A stretch of DNA of 64,000 nucleotides. Source: Viola odorata (Eukaryota; Streptophyta; Magnoliopsida; Malpighiales; Violaceae). Below are positions 12,881-25,400 of this stretch, in pieces (the first letter of the stretch is position 1; every line of letters starts with the position of its first letter). The position numbers were made by a program, and so were the translations under genes. The stretch lies in assembly GCA_963691705.1 (NCBI GenBank), contig OY829541.1, forward strand, positions 68,295,189-68,359,188. Reading direction: 5' to 3'. Under the pieces are notes generated by a model. That model made no database searches. It saw only the letters and a program-made list of their open reading frames with translations, and was not told where the DNA came from.

Positions 12881-14156
12881 TAAGGGATATTTTTGTCCAT
12901 AAATGATTGAAGCACCAGCTTCCCGTGTTGCTCAGGAAGCGCTTTGGATGACTGCTCCCTCAGGGACCAGTGGCCATTCAGTGCAAAATTAAAGAGGCAA
13001 CTGGTAGAGCTTTTAGGAAAGCTCTATTGGAAAGGTGTTTACCAAACACCTTTCCCAGCTTTGGGGTTGGGCAAAGCACTTCTCCGTGCCAAACCTCAAC
13101 CCCAAATACTACCTTAGGGTCTGTTTGGCGTTCCGGTTCTAGTTGAAAAAGTTCGGTGGGAAAAAGTTCTGTGTGAAAATGACTTCTGGAAAAAGGAGTA
13201 TGTTGTTTGGTAAATATTTGTTAAAAGTTCTGTGGGGAAACCAAAAGTTGTTTTTGGTGTTTGGTAAAAACTGGTTTAAAACTATGGTTGGAATGTAAAA
13301 TGACCATAAAAGGCATAATTCATTTAAAGTGTTAGAATTAATTTTTTTAGTACCTTTATATATGTTTTTAATCAATTTATTTATAATTTAACATCTACCA
13401 CCTAATATTTATCTAATATCATAAATTAAATTAAACTTATTAATACCATAAAAAATATAAATTATTAATATCATGATTAAAAGCATTATATTAAAAATTT
13501 TGCAAACTCTATATAGATATTTTTAATCAATATATTTCTGTAAACAAATAATTAATATTTTATTTATAATAAGAAATTATGCTACAATTTTTTTCCAATA
13601 AAAGTATCTATATAGATATTTTAAATCAATCTATTTCTAAATAAATAATTAACATTTTATTTATAACAATATTAAAAATGAAATAGTTTGCAAACCATAG
13701 AGTTTATATTGAAATCAATTAACCACTAAACTAATCAAAATGAAATTAATTGAAATTAATACATTAACGAATAATGTATTAATTTTAATTAATTTCAAAC
13801 TTTTTAATTATAAGTGTTATACCTACGAATTATTTTGTTCAAAACGAATTTTAGTTGAACTCTTTAATAGTACCAAACATGCTCTTAAGTATTTAGGTTT
13901 TAAATTCATACGTTTCCTTTTTTATTATGGTAATTATTACTCCTGTATATACTGTTACAATCTTCCAAGCGATCCACTACATAGGAAAAAGGAGGAAAAT
14001 GGCATCCAAGCCGAGAAATTGATACACTAGCTCCTTTTTGCTCTCATCTAATTACTAGGAAACTATAGAATCTCATCTAATTCATTATCACTAAAAGAAT
14101 TCAAGCTTTCTCCAGTCCTGTTGTATATCCTCAGTATATATTAACTTGGCCTTCAG

Positions 14157-14415
14157 CTATTTAAGTGAGGTGGTACTCCTCTGCCTCATCCATTTCGTAG
14201 CTGACCACTTCTCCCCAGACAGAACCTCACATCCGCCTACAAGAAATCACGTAAGGTCAGCCATCGCATCAAATTTCCATCACGACAGACAAGCTTACTC
14301 ATGGCATAAAATGTGATAGAAACATCAAGATTTAAAAAGCAGAAGTCGAATAACTCACAGTATCAGAAAAATAGTCATGATGGGGCTTGTAAAACTGATC
14401 CTTCTCATACCTGTA
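14157..14415 (-). pseudogene. Truncated prolyl 4-hydroxylase (P4H) gene fragment
   Basis: Two minus-strand exon pieces are recognisable. Bases 14359-14415 encode RYEKDQFYKPHHDYFSDT, the P4H segment with the iron-binding His-x-Asp, followed by a donor ACT|GTGAGTT. Bases 14236-14157, after an acceptor TTTCTTGTAG, encode GCEVLSGEKWSATKWMRQRS and end at TAG; this is the usual P4H C-terminus. The exons that normally lie between them, with the second iron-binding His and the 2-oxoglutarate-binding residue, are absent. Splicing the two pieces shifts the frame. The fragment therefore cannot encode an active 2-oxoglutarate dioxygenase and was probably captured by element B. Confidence 0.7.
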
Positions 14416-15439
14416 CTGCTGCTGATGTTAGTCTTGATACCAGAAAATATTAGTTTTCCCCTTTTATGAACAAACTTCAGGAGTACATAAGTTAGATGCA
14501 CACCTTAATACTTGTAGAGAAAAATTCAGGTGACATGGAGAGGAAAAACAGAGTATGAAAGTAAAAAAAACCATAATCTTCAGCTACTTCACCAATTCAA
14601 TCAAAATAAATTCCATACAACTTCCAGTGAAACAGACAGAACTAACCAGGAACTAACCACAAGAGGTCTATTGCTGTCAAGCTTATATTCAACTGTCTTC
14701 TAAGCACTGTACGCTCCCGTAACATCTACACATCTGCAATCAACAAACAAAAGGAGATTAGAAAGTAATCAACTGGCAAGCATTACAGGTGGTAAACATA
14801 GTTGTGCATCTTTCTGTTTGTAATAACTATTTATATTCGTGTTAAATTGCATGAATTCTCAGCATCAGGGTCTATACAACTCAGAAGCATGTGCATTCAT
14901 TCTCAATGACTAATATTGGAAACACATGCACAAGTCTGCAAATCAGAAGGTAAAGAATCTGATTGCAATTCAGTCTGCAATATTGGAAACACACCACAAA
15001 AAATTCTCTCTTTCTCCCTTGGACCCAAATACACCACAGTAGCATATTAATTCTAGTGAATCAAAAAATTAACAGTAGGTATGCTTAAGAACTCAAATTT
15101 CTATATAATTTCCAGCAGAAGAAAAAAAAGAGAGAACTTCCACTCCTATAATTTCAGAACACACTCAATTGTTAAATCACAAAATAAGGCTTCCCCTAAA
15201 ATAATCCCCATTTCCAATCAAATTAAATCTCCAAAAAACAGTAATTTAGATGCCCAATTCAACTAAAGCAACAAGCTTTAGGTCCAGTATATATCCTAAA
15301 GCACCCATATCAACCTCAAAAGCCAAAATTTTCAAACTAAACCATCACACCTCAGTGAGCAAGCAGACTTCAGCACACTTCAATTCATCCCAAACTTAAA
15401 AGGAATTCCAAAATCAAGACTTTAGGGTTTCTGGAAAAG

Positions 15440-15800
15440 GAAAACTGACCATGACTTGTAGTTAAGTCTGGAAATCTTGGAACAAAGCCGGATTCAGCTC
15501 CTTGGAAGTCCAGTTACTTTGGTAATGAAATCCCAAATTCATAGCTTATTATGTAATCGAATACGTATGATAAGAAATGAAGAGTGGAGATTTTAATCTG
15601 AATCCAACAAAGAAAAGGAAACCCTAAATTGATTGAGAGGTGACAGATAGATCTAAAGACAAGTGATTTTGGATGGACCTGACTTGGAGAGAAGCGATTC
15701 GGAGGTGGCGAGCAGCTTGGAGGAGGCAGATCTCTAGCTTCTGGAGCGGGAGAGAGCGAGAGCCAGAGAGCGATTTTGGGCTGCAGAAGATGAAATTTTT
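15440..15800 (-). other. Leader-like exon in element B, upstream of the P4H fragment
   Basis: The minus-strand sequence is C-rich and CT-rich, like a plant 5' UTR, and ends TACAAGTCATG|GTCAGTT, a plausible donor. It contains a short upstream frame (MNLGFHYQSNWTSKELNPAL...). It could be the original P4H leader or a promoter region carried by the element. Confidence 0.3.
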
Positions 15801-16133
15801 GTCTATTTTATACCTGGTACAAATGGTAATTAAAACAACTTCTATTAGAGTTTTTTGTCCACTTAAAAGTCAAAACTCTTTCCTGTGTTTTTGGCCAAAA
15901 GGCCTTTCCACCTACTGGACCAATTTGCTTCAGGTTCAAAAAGGTAAAAAATACAAAGGAAACCAAAATGACTTTTGGAAAAGCTGGGTTGGAAGGTGTT
16001 AACCAAACACCTAATAACAAAATTTGGATTGGGAAAAGGCATTCTGGGCACCAAACCAGAATGCCAAACGGCAACTTAACCAGATTCGAAACCCACCCAC
16101 CCACTCCTTCCTCACTCTCCGCCATCACTAACC

Positions 16134-19100
16134 ATGCCGGAACAAACCAATTCCATCGACTATGTGATGGAAAAAGCCTCCGGTCCCCACTTCTCCGGCC
16201 TCCGCCTTAATTGCCTCCTCTCTTCTCCTCCTTCCCCTTCCGCCGCTTCTCCAGCTCACCGCTCCTTCCTTTCATCTTCTCCGTCCGCTTTCTCTGACTC
16301 TAACGCTCCTAAACAGCCCTTCGTCATCGGTTAACCCTAACTTACCTGCTCATTTTTGTTCCTTCTTTCTTCAATTTTCTCCTTTAATGCGCTGACTTGC
16401 GTGGCTCTGTGTAATTGTGACCGGCCAGGTGTATCGGGAGGAACAGCCTCCGGTAAAACAACTGTATGTGATATGATCATCCAGCAGCTACAGGATCATC
16501 GAGTGGTCCTCATCAATCAGGTTTCCCTCTTCAGCTCTACTGATTTAGCTCAATTTAGTCTTTTTGACTTTTTAGTAATTTATGTTTTACTATAGGATTC
16601 ATTTTATCGCGGCTTGACACCTGAAGAATCTGACCGAGTGCACGAGTATAATTTTGATCATCCTGGTAAAAATCCAGCTTACTTAAGGTTTAGTGTGTTG
16701 AAAATGAGTATTATGATTATCATTTTTGCTGAGATCATTTTAGAGCTACTTAATAGCGTGATAATCGAAGATTAATCTAAACTAATGATATAATGCTCAC
16801 CATAAGCTCTTAATTCTATCAGTAGAAAATTTGGTACTGGTAGTATTGTTTGTAGAATACGGTTTTGAGGGTTGTTTTGTTGTAGATGCATTTGATACGG
16901 AGCAGTTATTGGATTGTGTTCAGCAGCTGAGGAATGGGCTGTCTTATCATGTCCCGATTTATGATTTTAAGAAACACCGTCGCTGCTCGGATAGTTTTAG
17001 GCAGGTACACACTTGGCAGCTTGGTAAAGTAACATTCAGTTTTTAGTAAGGTTTGAAATGCCTGTTATTGATGATGTTCAGACTGTGACTAATGTATACT
17101 TTTTTTCGTTAGGTAAATGCTTCAGATGTTATTATATTGGAAGGAATCCTGGTTTTTCATGATCAGCGTGTCCGTAACCTGATGGATATGAAGATCTTTG
17201 TTGACACAGGTTTGGTGTTTTCTTCATTAGCTTTTTTTTCTTGTGTTACCACTGCCATATGGATATTTCTGGTTTTGTCCTTGTCCGTGTCCATGCATGA
17301 ACTGTAGGTACACATTAGAAGTTCACGTGTTAATAGAAAGATAAATTGTTGGTAGAAAAAAATCATCCTTCTGCACTTTGATGACAAAAATAATATATCT
17401 CATGGTGAAGAGTTTGCAGTGCAATAAGTTATGTAGTCCTCTTTCCTCCCCTTTTTTTGTGGGGGGTACTTAAAAGACTTATTACAGAGATTTTTTATTT
17501 ATTCTTTTTTGTGAATTGGGCCTTTTATGACATCCCATAGGTTCAGCTTACAATAGAAAATACAAGACTGGGCTCAGGAATCTATGATCTTTTATTGTTT
17601 AAAATTTATTGACCAAATTCTTAAATGAGAAATCACACTGTTTGTAAAACACGTCTGATCTAAGTTTTTGAACATATCCGCCTAATGACTTCTGTGATTC
17701 TGAGGAAACAGTAAAGATGAAATGATTAGATAGTCCACAAAGGTTAATTCTACCTGTCGAACAGGACAAATGCATATGCCAATATTTAAGTTATATCTCT
17801 TATGCTGTTATTTGTGATGGATTTCTTCCAGATGCTGATGTAAGACTCGCTCGTAGGATACGGCGTGACACAGTTGAGCGTGGAAGGGATATAAACTCTG
17901 TTCTTGAACAGGTGTCTTGCCCTCTTCTTAATTAATATTTCTATTTTGATCAGAATTTCAGAAAAGATAAAGTCTCATTCTAATAGTTCCTGGTCTTTAA
18001 TGATGTTTGTGTTTTGAACTTCAAGACCTTTCGATGAGGTTGACTCTTGAACTTAATATCTGTAAAATCCTTGGAAAATGTTGTTGAGGACTGATAGGTC
18101 ATTGTCAATTGTGCAGTATGCTAAATTTGTGAAGCCCGCTTTTGATGATTTTGTGCTGCCATCAAAGAAGTATGCCGATGTCATCATACCCAGAGGTGGT
18201 GATAATCATGTTGCCATTGATTTGATAGTGCAACATATCCGCACAAAGCTTGGTCAACATGACCTTTGCAAAATATATCCAAATGTGTTTGTTATTCAGT
18301 CAACTTTTCAGGTATGCCCTTTCTTCTGATTATTTGCTTATCATGAACTGAAGATATTGCATTTTGGCGGTCCTTTTACTGTTTGCCAGTTACTGCAAGC
18401 TGTATTTGTGGTATTATGTTTGATGGTTTATATTCCCAGCCATCCTGATCATAAGCAGGACTAGGTTAACTCTTTGATTTTATAGTAACTGATTCAGTTC
18501 TGGACTGATATCAAATGGCACTTTTATGAGAGTGTAGAAGTTGGCATAAAGATAAACTGAGATAGCCAGGAAAGTCATGCCATTATGATTTTTTTTCTTG
18601 GTATGAGCATCAATATGATAAATAAACAAATGACAGACTCACAGAGTCAGAATTTTTGTAAACATATTTATAGTGTTGAGTTCAGGCTTGTGCAGTGTTG
18701 ATAATGATACTCTACGGTTATATTAATGTGTATCCAATTAAGTAGCTGGAGGAAATTTACTTTTGAAACTTGAGTCTTTTATGGGTGAACCTTATTTGAA
18801 TTTTACTTGTTGACATCTTTCAGATAAGGGGCATGCATACGTTGATTCGAGACAAAGAGATATCAAAACATGATTTTGTTTTCTATTCAGATCGACTTAT
18901 CCGACTGGTATTCCCATCTTTCTTAGCCAAAAACCATTGATGAACAAGCAGTGAGAGAACTTTTGTTCTCAAATATTGGAGTTTTTAGTGATTGCTTCTA
19001 TTGAACTTACTTTCAGGTTGTGGAACATGGTCTAGGTCATTTGCCATTCACAGAGAAGCAAGTAGTAACTCCAACAGGTTTGTATGTAGATAGTGGCTTT

Positions 19101-20345
19101 CTGTTTTCCACTTGGTATATTCTGAAGGGGTTGTTAGCAAAGGGGAATTTTAGTGAAGGCGTATGATTTAGCTCAAGACTGCCAGTGCCAGCCTCTAGAT
19201 ATGGAAAAGAGGGGGCTACTTGTGCTAGGGAAAAAAGATATTTAAAGAATATGCAGGACCTTGAAACTATATTTGCTGATTTTTTACTCTGGTTTGACTA
19301 GCTTCAATGTTAAGCTTCTGGTTTTTACCCTGTTTTATCCATATTAGTCGTTAACATAGTTCAATGTGGCGTCAATATATTCCAGGATCAGTGTACACAG
19401 GAGTTGACTTTTGCAAGAAACTATGTGGGGTTTCCATAGTCCGAAGGTGAGCTTTTGATCAGGTATTGACTTTATGATGTTCTGGTCCTCTGGCAGTAGG
19501 ATTTTGCCAGAGACCACATTATCCCATGAAACGATGATGTATATCAGATGCACATCTTTAGCATGCAGGCCTTGGTCTGGGGTCATCTTGAGGTTTGATA
19601 TTAGAGCATGTGAGCTGATTAAAGTTTTCTTCACGTTTCCTTTGCAGTGGAGAAAGCATGGAAAATGCATTGCGTGCCTGTTGCAAGGGAATAAAAATTG
19701 GGAAGATCCTTATCCATCGTGATGGAGATAATGGGAAGCAGGCAAGTCTATCATTCTTCACAAAATTTAACCAGATTCTTGAGTTCAGCTGTTATGACAC
19801 GAAGAGTTATATATGTTTGTGTTTTCGGTATTGTGTCAATCGATGCAGCTTATATATCAGAAGCTTCCTAAGGATATTTCAGAACGACATGTTCTCCTTC
19901 TCGATCCAGTTCTTGCTACTGGTAACTACTTTCAAAATACTTGAAGATCCACCTGTTGTTTTACTTTGCTCTAGTATATTAGATATCTGCCAGGTATATG
20001 TTCCCGTTCATTCATGGCTTTTCTTGCAGGTAATTCTGCCAACCAAGCCATAGAACTGCTCATTCAGAAAGGAGTTCCAGAATCCCATATTATATTTCTA
20101 AACCTCATCTCGGTAAGTTATCCTTCTATGGTTCTTTCATTATCTTACGATACCTTTGATCACTTACATTTACCGACAAACTCCTTTCGAAACTTAAGGC
20201 ACCGGAGGGCATCCATTGTGTTTGCAAAAGGTTCCCAGCGTTGAAAATTGTCACTTCAGAGATTGATGTTGCATTGAATGAAGAATACCGCGTTATTCCA
20301 GGATTGGGTGAATTTGGTGACCGATACTTTGGCACTGACGATTAA
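16134..20345 (+). CDS. UKL2: Uridine kinase / uracil phosphoribosyltransferase-like protein (UKL), 14 exons
   Basis: Exons 16134-16329, 16429-16520, 16596-16665, 16886-17004, 17113-17209, 17832-17911, 18117-18311, 18824-18907, 19017-19077, 19386-19446, 19648-19741, 19849-19921, 20030-20112 and 20199-20345 give 483 residues in frame. The N-terminal half is a P-loop uridine/cytidine kinase: Walker [10 protein letters not shown] (69-77), then DSFYRGL and YDFKKHRR. The C-terminal half is UPRT-like, with a PRPP-binding loop [13 protein letters not shown] (about 399-411) and the family ending [15 protein letters not shown]. It acts in pyrimidine salvage; in plants the kinase half carries most of the known activity. 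Exon 11 ends with a GC donor (CAG|GCAAGT). The symbol rests on gene order (At3g27190 position); another UKL member cannot be excluded. Confidence 0.93.
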
Positions 20346-22484
20346 GTATGCGATGGCTAAGAATCAAACGACAATTCACTCAACCAAAACAAATGAGCAA
20401 AGGTTGTATGTGCTTTTGTATTGAATTAGATCAACGCGCTTAAAATATTAGATATATATTTGCGGGTTGGGTAATCTTCATGAGTTTTGGTTGAAAAGGA
20501 ACCATAACGATTAAAATTTGAGTACAAGGATAGCTTTTTGGTGCTCACGTTTCGTTTTCACCCACCTGCGCTTTTTAATGTTTCTTTCTGCCATAGAAAT
20601 TGCTGAGTTAGAACACTTGAACCTGATATTTAGCATCCCTCCATGCTTTGTTTAAGTATTGAAGAATTACAAGCCCATGAAGCTATGTAGTTTTTAAATT
20701 AAAGCTATACAATACTAGCTTTCACTCGCGTTGGAGCCCAGTAATTGATGAGTTGCATCGAAACGATTGGGTTGGTAATTGGGTTAGGCGGGTTAAGCCC
20801 AATGAGATCTAACGCTTGGGAAGTTGGGATAGGAAATTTAAAAAGGATAGAGAATCGTGCAAGCTTGCGGATGTGAGGATTTGATATGGCAAGAGATTGG
20901 TGAGGAGAGGGATGAAAGTGGAAATTGATGATTTGATGGCGGAGATGAGGTTTAGTGGTTTGTTGTAGAAGCCATGGTAGACGCTTTAGATGACAAATCC
21001 GGTGGCGAAAAGGTAAAGAAATTATTACAGCCAGCCCATTATTTTGGGTCCTGTCCCGCTCAACCCGTGGGTAACCAAACCGATCCGCCAACCCACGGTT
21101 ACAGCTTAAAACCAGATCTGAACCGACCCGTACTGACCCGTTTAACTTGTATCGAGTCGGTGGCAGTTTTGGGGCCAAACCTGACCCGACCTGTGTACAG
21201 CACTGAAACAACTGGAGTTAGGGTATCCACGGTCCAATTTTGGGATAAAATCATGAACCACTCAATTATTACGGTTTTTAAAATTGGAAAATTAGTTTTG
21301 GACCGAAACAAATGGTCCAGCTCAGTTCGGTTCTATTTATTTTTATTCGATTCGGTTCCGGTTCTAACATATTATTATAAATATTAATAATAAATATCTA
21401 TCTATTATTAATATTAAAAATAGTTTTTCTATCCATTGTTCTCTTTCCATTTCTATATATTTTTCTAATTTACATATTATAATAAATATTATTTCGTATA
21501 TGAAAAATATATAAAATAAAATATAGATACATGGTTTGGTTTTACACGATTCTATTTTCATTTACCGAGTTTGTAACTTTTGCAATCAAAATTATTGATT
21601 TTTATCGATTTCGGTTCGATTCAAAATTAGTAGATTTTGGTTCCATTTTTGGTCTAATTCGATTCTTACACACCTCTAATTGGAATGAGTTTTTTTCTAT
21701 TCTAAGATTGCAATTAATCTTGTAATATAATTTTGAGGATGATATACTTTATTAATTACTTTTTCTTAAAGGGTTGGATAGAATGCACAAAATAATTAAA
21801 TATGATCACTATTTGACCGAACCATTAAATAAATAAAAAATTATTTAAAAACAATCATAAGAAAAAAATTGGGAGAGAAGTTGTGCTGGCTCCCTATTGG
21901 TTAAGAACTTACACATGTTCTTTTCAAAAAAAGAAGAAGAACTTACACATGTAATAACCATTTTCTAGTATACATGTTAAAAACATTTCTTTGTGCAGGT
22001 GTTGGGGGTTTTTAATCAATTTTTTATGCACACTAAAACAAAATGAGTATACCAGAAAAAACATTCACTACATTGAATTGCAAACTGCTTACATCTTTTG
22101 GTTAAAAACTTTTACGACAAATTTTACGGAAGTTAAATTACACTTATTAAAGACATTAATCTTTTAAATATTTTCAGCTTATTGAAAAATTATCTATCAA
22201 ATTTTATCTCACGATTTAAAATAACACTACTAAAATTTTATCATAATAATAAGTATGGAACTTTTTTTTTACCCGTATGAACAAGTATCTTTTTTTTGTT
22301 GTTGAAAAAAACTCATTATAACGGGGTGCGGGTTACTATTTCAAAACCGGGGACGGGTCGCGTTGAAAGGATTGACCCGTTAAACATTTTAGATATTTTC
22401 CAGTGAACAGCATATTATCCATTCCCGCCACAAGCTGTCACCGCCTAACAAACCCGTTTTCCTCCACCGCCGATTCTTCAAATT
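20346..22484. other. Intergenic, 2.1 kb, with transposon remnants
   Basis: UKL 3' UTR, then fragments rich in GACCCG, AACCCG and CGGTTC runs typical of degraded hAT termini (about 21040-21205 and 22310-22385), plus the hAT-like element at 21219-21678. The long minus-strand frame 20705-21211 matches no family. Confidence 0.5.
21219..21678. mobile_element. Degraded hAT-like non-autonomous element
   Basis: It starts TAGGGTATCCACGGTCC and ends CTTACACACCTCTA, the inverse of a TAGAGGTGTG terminus. The flanks ACTGGAGT and ATTGGAAT match at six of eight bases, an eroded 8-bp duplication. The interior is AT-rich and non-coding. Confidence 0.5.
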
Positions 22485-25400
22485 ATGCCCTTCTCCATCT
22501 CCCTCTTCCCGTATCACCCTCCCTCCTCTCCTCTCATTACCTGCCGGGCCGCGTCCCCCGCCGCATCGCGCACAGCTCCTCCGCCAGCCTCACCGCCTCC
22601 CACGTCCTTGCCGAGCATCCGCACAACCGCTGCCGCCTCTCTAACCTGCGCCCTCGAGTGTCCCCATTTCCAATCGTACGCGCCCTACACTGCAACCATA
22701 CCCTCTTCACTCTCTCCAATTAATATAGTTCGCTAATTTCTGCTTTCTAAACCTACTTTTCAGGTGCTCCGGCTGCACGCAAGAATTGAATCTCAACCGT
22801 CCGGTTATCGTCCACGAGGCTGCTGATTTCTTCAAAAAATTGGGAGTTGCAGACTTCACTTTTGACAGTAGCAGGCTGGTACATTTACAAATGTGTAATT
22901 TCTATAGTAGCTAGCAGAACTTGAACTAGTTCCTTAATTGGTAAAAGTTAGCGTCTGTTTTTAGCATTAGTCTTAAGAATAATGTTTTTATGGGTTTTCT
23001 TTATCTGATTTACTACTTCAGTGGGGATGGAGGTGTCGCGCAAAGCTAGCAGTTCGTGGTTCCTCAGAAAACCCTTTGATTGGGCTGTACGAGGAGGGTA
23101 CTCACAATGTGGTGGATATTCCTAACTGTAAAGCTCACCATCCAAGTATCAATGCTGCTGTTGAACTATTAAGAAAAGGTCAATTGCCAATTTTACTAGT
23201 TTATCTTTTCCTTCGAGAATGTGTAGCTTTGTTGTAGTATATAATTATGTTTTTTGGTGTCTGTTGATTGCTCTAGGTATAACTGTGTTGAAAGTTGAGC
23301 CGTATGATGAGGATGAGGGGAGCGGTGAATTGCGATATGTTCAGGTGATGTAATGCAGTGAAAATGAGCAATAAACGAATTTTACATGTTGTTGTTGATG
23401 GTGAAGTTTTTGTGATTGGTGCAGATGGCTGTGACAACTTATAACACATCACTTCCTGAAGCTGAGAGATATAACAGTGGTTAATAACTGAGTTCATGCT
23501 AGAATTGTTTTATCATTTCCAATTATTTCTCTCTCTTTTTCTTTGAACAGGCTTGTAAAGATTCTGAGTTAGTGGTTATTTGTCCTCTTACAGGTAGGGT
23601 ACAGGTCTCTTTGGTTTGGAATTCAAGAAATGAGAAATCTCCTAACTTTGAAAAATTAAATGCACTGGCAAACGTGAGCTCCCTATATCTTTGTTTGGGA
23701 ATATTCAAGTTATTAAACTATATTATATATGCAATTTCATAGTATGTATTATTTTGCAGTTCCTGTGGAGAAGTGGGGGGCCGCGGAGTGATGTTCGGAT
23801 TGTTCACTCTGTGTGGGCTAACTTTCAGACATCAACTAACAATGTGAGTCGTGAGTTCTTTTATCGCGGAAATGGTTATAAGAACATAAAGCAGTTGCAT
23901 CCTTTGATGATATTGGTTTGCGTTGAAAAGAAGTTGTATTATTTGATCTTGAATGGTTCTTGGGGTAGCCAGTCCATTGATGTGATGGATATGAATAAGG
24001 GACCACATAATGTATTCGCTTTTCTTTCTGTTTAAAAACATTTTTTTTCCATGTATAACTTAAAGTATCTTACTGTTGATGCAGATTATTTTCGGAAATA
24101 GGTGGAGGCATCTTTTAGGAGAGAGTGAGTTTTGGGAGCATGTTGGAGGAATTGACATGTCCTTGGCCCCATCTAGTTTTGGACAAGCAAACATCCAGGT
24201 AGAATCTCTTTTCATCCAAGAAATTTCCTTTCTGTTTTTATTCTAAATGGTTGGCATTCTTTCTTTCATATAACTGGCAGTGAAAATGTGGTTTAGAGCA
24301 TCTTCATATATATTGTCTTGCCCATTTCCCTACTCGACTCTCTCGGTCCATGCTATTACCACATATGCTTAATTTCACATTTAATTTCCTTCAATTAAAT
24401 TTTGCTCCATTGTGAATCCCACTTTTCAGGCTTTTGATTCCCTGCTTCGGAAGCTACAAAAGTATGTTCCTTCTGGAGCATCTGTCGCTGATTTGTATGC
24501 AGGAGCTGGTGTTATTGGGCTGTCACTGGCTGCCACTAGAAAATGCAGGCAAGATCCATGCTGGCTATATATGGTGTAAATCTAAATTTATATTGAACTA
24601 TAGAAGATCTTAATTACTTTTAATTACCGTATTGGTTATATTGTTCTAGATCTGTTAAGTGCGTTGAGGTTAACAAAGAGTCAAAACTATCCTTCGAAAA
24701 GACAGTTGAGCGCCTTCCCAGCTCTATAGAAGGCAGCATCAGCTGGCATCTTGCAGACACTTCAGCTGTAAGTTCTAACCTTTCAAATTTGAGTTTGTGA
24801 CCTCATATTTCTCGAGTCGCACTTTGGAATATCAAACATCGAGGTGAAATCTTCACTTGCTTCCATAATTTTTTTTAAAAAATTTGTGAGCAGTTTTCAG
24901 TAAGTTGTTCATGTTCATAAGACTTGAAAAGTTCTTTTTCCCCTAAAGAGGAAACAAATGAGAAGCTCGATCTTTTTTTCTTCTTCTAAGTTTGCTGCCA
25001 ACATTAAAAGTATGACAATCCTGGCCTGATTACATGATTTTGTTCACTTTTTGGATAGGACCCTCTTTCTTGGCTGAAGGGGTCAGACGTAGTTGTTGTT
25101 GATCCTCCAAGAAAGGGACTTGACACATCTCTTGTTGATGCATTACGGACTATATCATTAGTTGAGCGTAAAAGTAAAGCTTCATTCGAGGGGTAGGTAT
25201 ATTCTATTGCCTATGAATACTGAAGTTCTGGAGCTCTGTGGTTGTCAATATAAGGGTTTTTTGGTTCCTTACAACCTTTAAGTACTTGATTTGTGCAAGT
25301 TATTAAGTTAAGGCATTGGGAATTTCAGTTCCTCAGAGCCTAAAGATGAAAAAAGGCCGTGGATTTTACGTGCAAGGGAAGCTTCAGTTCAAGTTGGTAG

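Larger units (their letters stand above)
9461..13113. mobile_element. PIF/Harbinger-like non-autonomous element A, 3.65 kb
   Basis: The left end is GGGTCTGTTTGTCGTTCCGG. The inverted right end begins GGTAGTATTTGGGGTTGAGG; both ends then reach a shared AAGTGCT motif, giving an imperfect inverted repeat of about 40 bp. The first 220 bp are clearly related to those of element B, and the two also share the subterminal TTGTTTTTGGTGTTTGGTAA. TTA follows the right end but CTT precedes the left end, so the 3-bp duplication is not clean. No transposase frame is visible. The interior holds exon-like sequence on the minus strand (10717-10823) and a possible 5' leader (about 12624-12880). Confidence 0.5.
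13117..16075. mobile_element. PIF/Harbinger-like non-autonomous element B, 2.96 kb
   Basis: The left end is GGGTCTGTTTGGCGTTCCGG and the inverted right end GTTGCCGTTTGGCATTCTGG. TTA flanks both ends (13114-13116 and 16076-16078), the typical 3-bp target of PIF/Harbinger elements. It abuts element A, sharing that TTA. No transposase is visible. The interior carries minus-strand prolyl 4-hydroxylase exons (14157-14236, 14359-14415) and a leader-like region (about 15450-15800). Its right end is 58 bp from the UKL start codon. Confidence 0.6.

Noticed and set aside
13740..14030. 96-residue plus-strand frame
   Set aside because: AT-rich, Asn/Lys/Leu-biased composition inside element B, with no homology or splice signals.
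20705..21211. 168-residue minus-strand open frame
   Set aside because: It spans transposon-end-like GACCCG/AACCCG DNA, matches no family, has no promoter or splice context, and ends beside a degraded hAT element.
22403..22723. Alternative frame over methyltransferase exon 1
   Set aside because: It lacks an ATG and would lose the CPHFQSCSGC motif that the 22485 frame completes across the splice junction.
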